Under the pieces are notes generated by a model. It saw only the letters and a program-made list of their open reading frames with translations. It was not told the origin of the DNA and made no database searches. This document shows, one piece after another, positions 7,530 through 9,467 of a DNA stretch of 9,467 nucleotides (the first letter of the stretch is position 1; each line of letters starts with the position of its first letter). Source of the stretch: Cytophagales bacterium (GTDB lineage: Bacteria; Bacteroidota; Bacteroidia; Cytophagales; Cyclobacteriaceae); the NCBI GenBank assembly GCA_003537495.1, contig DPSB01000118.1:1-9467 (forward strand), given 5' to 3'. Made by a program: the position numbers and the translations under genes.

Positions 7530-7557
7530 AAACAAAAATTAATTTTTTGTTAAAAAC

Positions 7558-8595
7558 ATGCAATCCTTCATTAACCGGAACCGGGTAGTCTTGTTGCACA
7601 TCTCGTTTTGGTTTGTTTACCTCTCGTTTAACTTGTATCAGGCTTCCGTATTTCAACGTGGCCGGGGGTATGATTGGGAGCGTTTACTAACCTCTACTTC
7701 GGTGCAGTTGGTGTTTACCATCACCATTGCATACCTCAACTACTTCTTTATCTGGCCACGGTTTATAAAATCAAAAAACCTGCTTCGCTACCTGTTGGAG
7801 TTTGGCGTTACCATTGGCGGCTTACTTACCTTGCGTGTTTACCTGCAGCGCTATCTGGCCGATGGATACTCACACCGGGTAGAATATTTCTACTCCAGTT
7901 TTTTTATAGTACAGATGGTGGCCATTACACTGCTCATTGTGTTGTTTGTGGGCATGCTTCGTTTTGCAGTAGAGTGGTTTGAGTTGGAATCGAAACGTAG
8001 AGAAATTGAGAATGAGAAATTAATGGCTGAGTTAAATTTCTTAAAAGCTCAGATCAATCCACATTTTCTTTTCAACACCTTAAACAACTTGTATTATCTG
8101 GCGTATACCAAATCCGATAATACAACTGAAGTAATTGCCAAGCTTTCGCAGATGATGCGGTATATGATTTATGACAGCAATCACACGCAAGTGCTGCTTT
8201 CGAAAGAGATAGAGTATATGCAAAACTATATTAGTCTGGAGCGATTAAGACTAAACGATCAGATTCCTATAAAATTTGAAGTGATTGGAAATGCTGATAA
8301 CCTCCGCATTGCACCACTTGTATTAATTACGTTTTTGGAAAATGCTTTTAAACATGGTGTAAGTGGTAATAATGCAAAATCGTGGGTAAACGTTTCCATT
8401 CAATTAGAAGGTAAACAATTGATTTATACCGTTGAGAACAGTAAACCCGATACCGCCAACCTACACGAGAAGTCGGGCATTGGCTTGCAAAATGTTAAGC
8501 GCAGACTTGATCTCAGTTATCCAAAACAATACAATCTGATTACCGAAGATAAAAAGGATGTATATTTCGTTCAGGTAACACTCACCTTAAGTTGA
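7558..8595 (+). CDS. LytS/YehU-type membrane sensor histidine kinase
   Basis: The product is 345 residues. Four hydrophobic segments are visible at about 10-32, 47-66, 77-96 and 113-138, so sensing is probably done by or within the membrane; there is no sizeable periplasmic domain. A charged helix (about 139-160) leads into the His_kinase domain (PF06580 type) with the hallmark LKAQINPHFLFNTLNNL, H169 being the predicted phosphoacceptor. The ATPase domain has the N-box FLENAFKHG (259-267) and the G-box SGIGLQNVKRRL (306-317). Residues needed for autophosphorylation look intact. The stimulus is unknown. The last four bases overlap the start of the LytTR regulator gene, giving the cognate pair and likely translational coupling. 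A -7 element lies just upstream, and the divergent neighbour is an outer-membrane barrel, a possible regulatory target. Family length and domain order are normal. Confidence 0.92.
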   Translation: MQSFINRNRVVLLHISFWFVYLSFNLYQASVFQRGRGYDWERLLTSTSVQLVFTITIAYLNYFFIWPRFIKSKNLLRYLLEFGVTIGGLLTLRVYLQRYLADGYSHRVEYFYSSFFIVQMVAITLLIVLFVGMLRFAVEWFELESKRREIENEKLMAELNFLKAQINPHFLFNTLNNLYYLAYTKSDNTTEVIAKLSQMMRYMIYDSNHTQVLLSKEIEYMQNYISLERLRLNDQIPIKFEVIGNADNLRIAPLVLITFLENAFKHGVSGNNAKSWVNVSIQLEGKQLIYTVENSKPDTANLHEKSGIGLQNVKRRLDLSYPKQYNLITEDKKDVYFVQVTLTLS

Positions 8596-9311
8596 AACTG
8601 AATTGCATCATTATTGAAGATGAACCGTTGGCGCGCAACCTGCTGGCCGACTATGTGAGTAAAGTACCCACCCTTAATCTGGTTCAAGCGTTTGGCAATC
8701 CGCTGGAAGCACTTGAAGTTTTGCGGGCTCAGCCTGTAGATATTTTATTTCTGGATGTACAAATGCCGCAACTCACGGGCATCTCGTTACTTAAAGTTTT
8801 GCAAAACAAACCTATGGTAATTCTTACTACGGCATATTCTGAATATGCCCTGGAAGGATATGAATTAGACGTGGCCGATTACCTGTTAAAGCCTGTAACA
8901 TTTGAGCGTTTTCTAAAAGCGGTTGATAAAGTAACGCAACGCCTTTCGAGCGAAAGCAAAGCAAACCCTGTGGCCGAAGTACAAGTATTGCCTGATTATG
9001 TGTTTGTGAAAGATGGCACCAAATCCGTAAAAATTACGCTGGCTGAAATTCTATATGTGGAAGGGTTGAAAGATTACGTAACCATCCACACCAAACAACA
9101 GAAAATTACCACGCTGCAGCGGATGAAAACCCTGGAAGAACAATTGCCAGCCGATAAATTTATTCGCATCCATAACTCGTATATAGTGGCGGTGCAGGCA
9201 ATTGATGTGGTACAAAAAAATGAAGTACAGATTGGTTCAGCTTCTTTGCCTATTGGCGATACCTACCGTAAATCTTTCCGCGAGTTTATTGAGAGGAAGC
9301 ACATTCAATAA
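8592..9311 (+). CDS. LytTR-family response regulator (TTG start)
   Basis: The product is 239 residues. The receiver domain (about 3-118) has the acidic pocket E9/D10, phosphoacceptor D55 in FLDVQMP, signalling T80 in LTTAY, and K100 in DYLLKP. A linker of about 15 residues leads to a LytTR DNA-binding domain (about 135-235; YVFVKDG, ILYVEGLKDYVTI, FIRIHNSYIVA). It is expected to be phosphorylated by the upstream kinase and to regulate transcription. The start is TTG at 8592, overlapping the kinase stop as TTGA. In this frame there is a TAA at 8550-8552 and no ATG or GTG between it and the conserved IIIEDEP motif (residues 6-12), so TTG is the only standard start that preserves the receiver. 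Overlap suggests the two proteins are made in a coupled way. Confidence 0.93.
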   Translation: MKLNCIIIEDEPLARNLLADYVSKVPTLNLVQAFGNPLEALEVLRAQPVDILFLDVQMPQLTGISLLKVLQNKPMVILTTAYSEYALEGYELDVADYLLKPVTFERFLKAVDKVTQRLSSESKANPVAEVQVLPDYVFVKDGTKSVKITLAEILYVEGLKDYVTIHTKQQKITTLQRMKTLEEQLPADKFIRIHNSYIVAVQAIDVVQKNEVQIGSASLPIGDTYRKSFREFIERKHIQ

Positions 9312-9330
9312 ATGTGGTATGATATAAACA

Positions 9331-9366
9331 AAAACATCGGTCGTGGTAAGTCGCAACCGATGTTTT
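9331..9366. terminator. Bidirectional intrinsic terminator between regulator gene and tRNA-Ala
   Basis: AAAACATCGGT (9331-9341) and ACCGATGTTTT (9356-9366) form a perfect 11-bp stem around a 14-base loop. Four outer pairs (9326-9329 with 9367-9370) can extend it past a one-base bulge. A-rich and T-rich flanks supply U-tracts in both directions. It lies 19 bases past the regulator stop and 22 bases past the 3' end of the opposing tRNA, so it can serve both. Confidence 0.88.
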
Positions 9367-9388
9367 GTTTAGCATGAAGTGCTTTACG

Positions 9389-9462
9389 TGGAGAATATCG
9401 GAGTCGAACCGATGACCTCTTCCATGCCATGGAAGCGCTCTAGCCAGCTGAGCTAATCCCCC
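9389..9462 (-). tRNA. tRNA-Ala (anticodon GGC)
   Basis: A complete 74-base cloverleaf reads on the minus strand. The 7-bp acceptor stem GGGGGAT/ATTCTCC includes the G3-U70 wobble pair that is the alanine identity element, and the discriminator is A. The D arm is GCTC..GAGC, the anticodon stem CTTCC/GGAAG encloses loop ATGGCAT with anticodon GGC (reads GCC), and the T arm is ATCGG-TTCGACT-CCGAT. The 3' CCA is not encoded (A73 is followed by CGT), so it must be added enzymatically. Only 5 bases of upstream sequence are in the window, so its promoter is outside. Confidence 0.96.
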
Positions 9463-9467
9463 TTGTT

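Larger units (their letters stand above)
7294..7557. other. Divergent intergenic regulatory region
   Basis: This stretch of about 260 bases between two divergent start codons holds no credible gene; the longest frame with an ATG on the + strand is 26 codons. It contains a good -7 element facing right (7522-7529), a weak one facing left (7343-7350), a LytTR-box-like palindrome (7468-7479) and a small GTGT-AAAA-ACAC inverted repeat (7418-7429). No RNA gene or terminator is evident. Confidence 0.7.

Noticed and set aside
7450..7530. A 26-codon + strand frame in the divergent intergenic region
   Set aside because: It overlaps the promoter element of the kinase gene, so most of it would not be transcribed from that promoter, and its sequence has no recognisable feature.
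9389..9462. tRNA-Ala gene as an integration site for a mobile element
   Set aside because: No integrase gene and no duplicated tRNA 3' end are present in the window; a tRNA alone is not evidence.

Overview
The window looks like a chromosomal segment of a Bacteroidota bacterium, probably Cytophagales or a nearby class. The evidence is a secreted protein with a type IX secretion (Por) C-terminal sorting domain, an outer-membrane beta-barrel of the Bacteroidota type with a carboxypeptidase-regulatory-like N-terminal domain, a LytS/LytTR two-component pair, weak or absent Shine-Dalgarno sequences, and a TAnnTTTG promoter element. Lineage below phylum is a guess. No mobile elements, CRISPR arrays, frameshifts or broken genes were seen, and coding density is high.

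Layout. Positions 1-4329 on the + strand hold the 3' end of a probable glycosylasparaginase, then after 10 bases a complete cutC, then after 53 bases a large secreted CotH-kinase-fold protein (lamin-tail, chitobiase-C-like, CotH, a split repeat domain holding a jelly-roll insert, a second lamin-tail, and a T9SS tail). No terminator separates these three, so one transcript is possible. A perfect 10-bp hairpin (4333-4362) closes the unit and also serves the convergent minus-strand gene. That gene (4387-7293) encodes a 968-residue TonB-receptor-like barrel that does not end at the barrel: it carries a Gly-rich linker and an extra soluble C-terminal domain. A divergent intergenic region of about 260 bases (7294-7557) separates it from a + strand pair, a LytS-type membrane histidine kinase and a LytTR response regulator overlapping by 4 bases, the second starting with TTG. 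A second bidirectional hairpin (9331-9366) separates the regulator from a convergent tRNA-Ala(GGC) at the right edge.

How the genes may work together. The barrel and the kinase/regulator pair are transcribed divergently from a region that contains a LytTR-box-like palindrome and a good Bacteroidota -7 element, so autoregulation and control of the barrel gene are the simplest hypotheses. The left unit suggests glycoprotein or N-glycan handling through its partial first gene, with a CutC-family protein of unproven role and a surface or secreted CotH protein. I found no clearly new multi-gene system. The points most worth a second look are the barrel with its extra C-terminal domain, the domain-in-domain insertion in the CotH protein, and the link between cutC and glycosylasparaginase.
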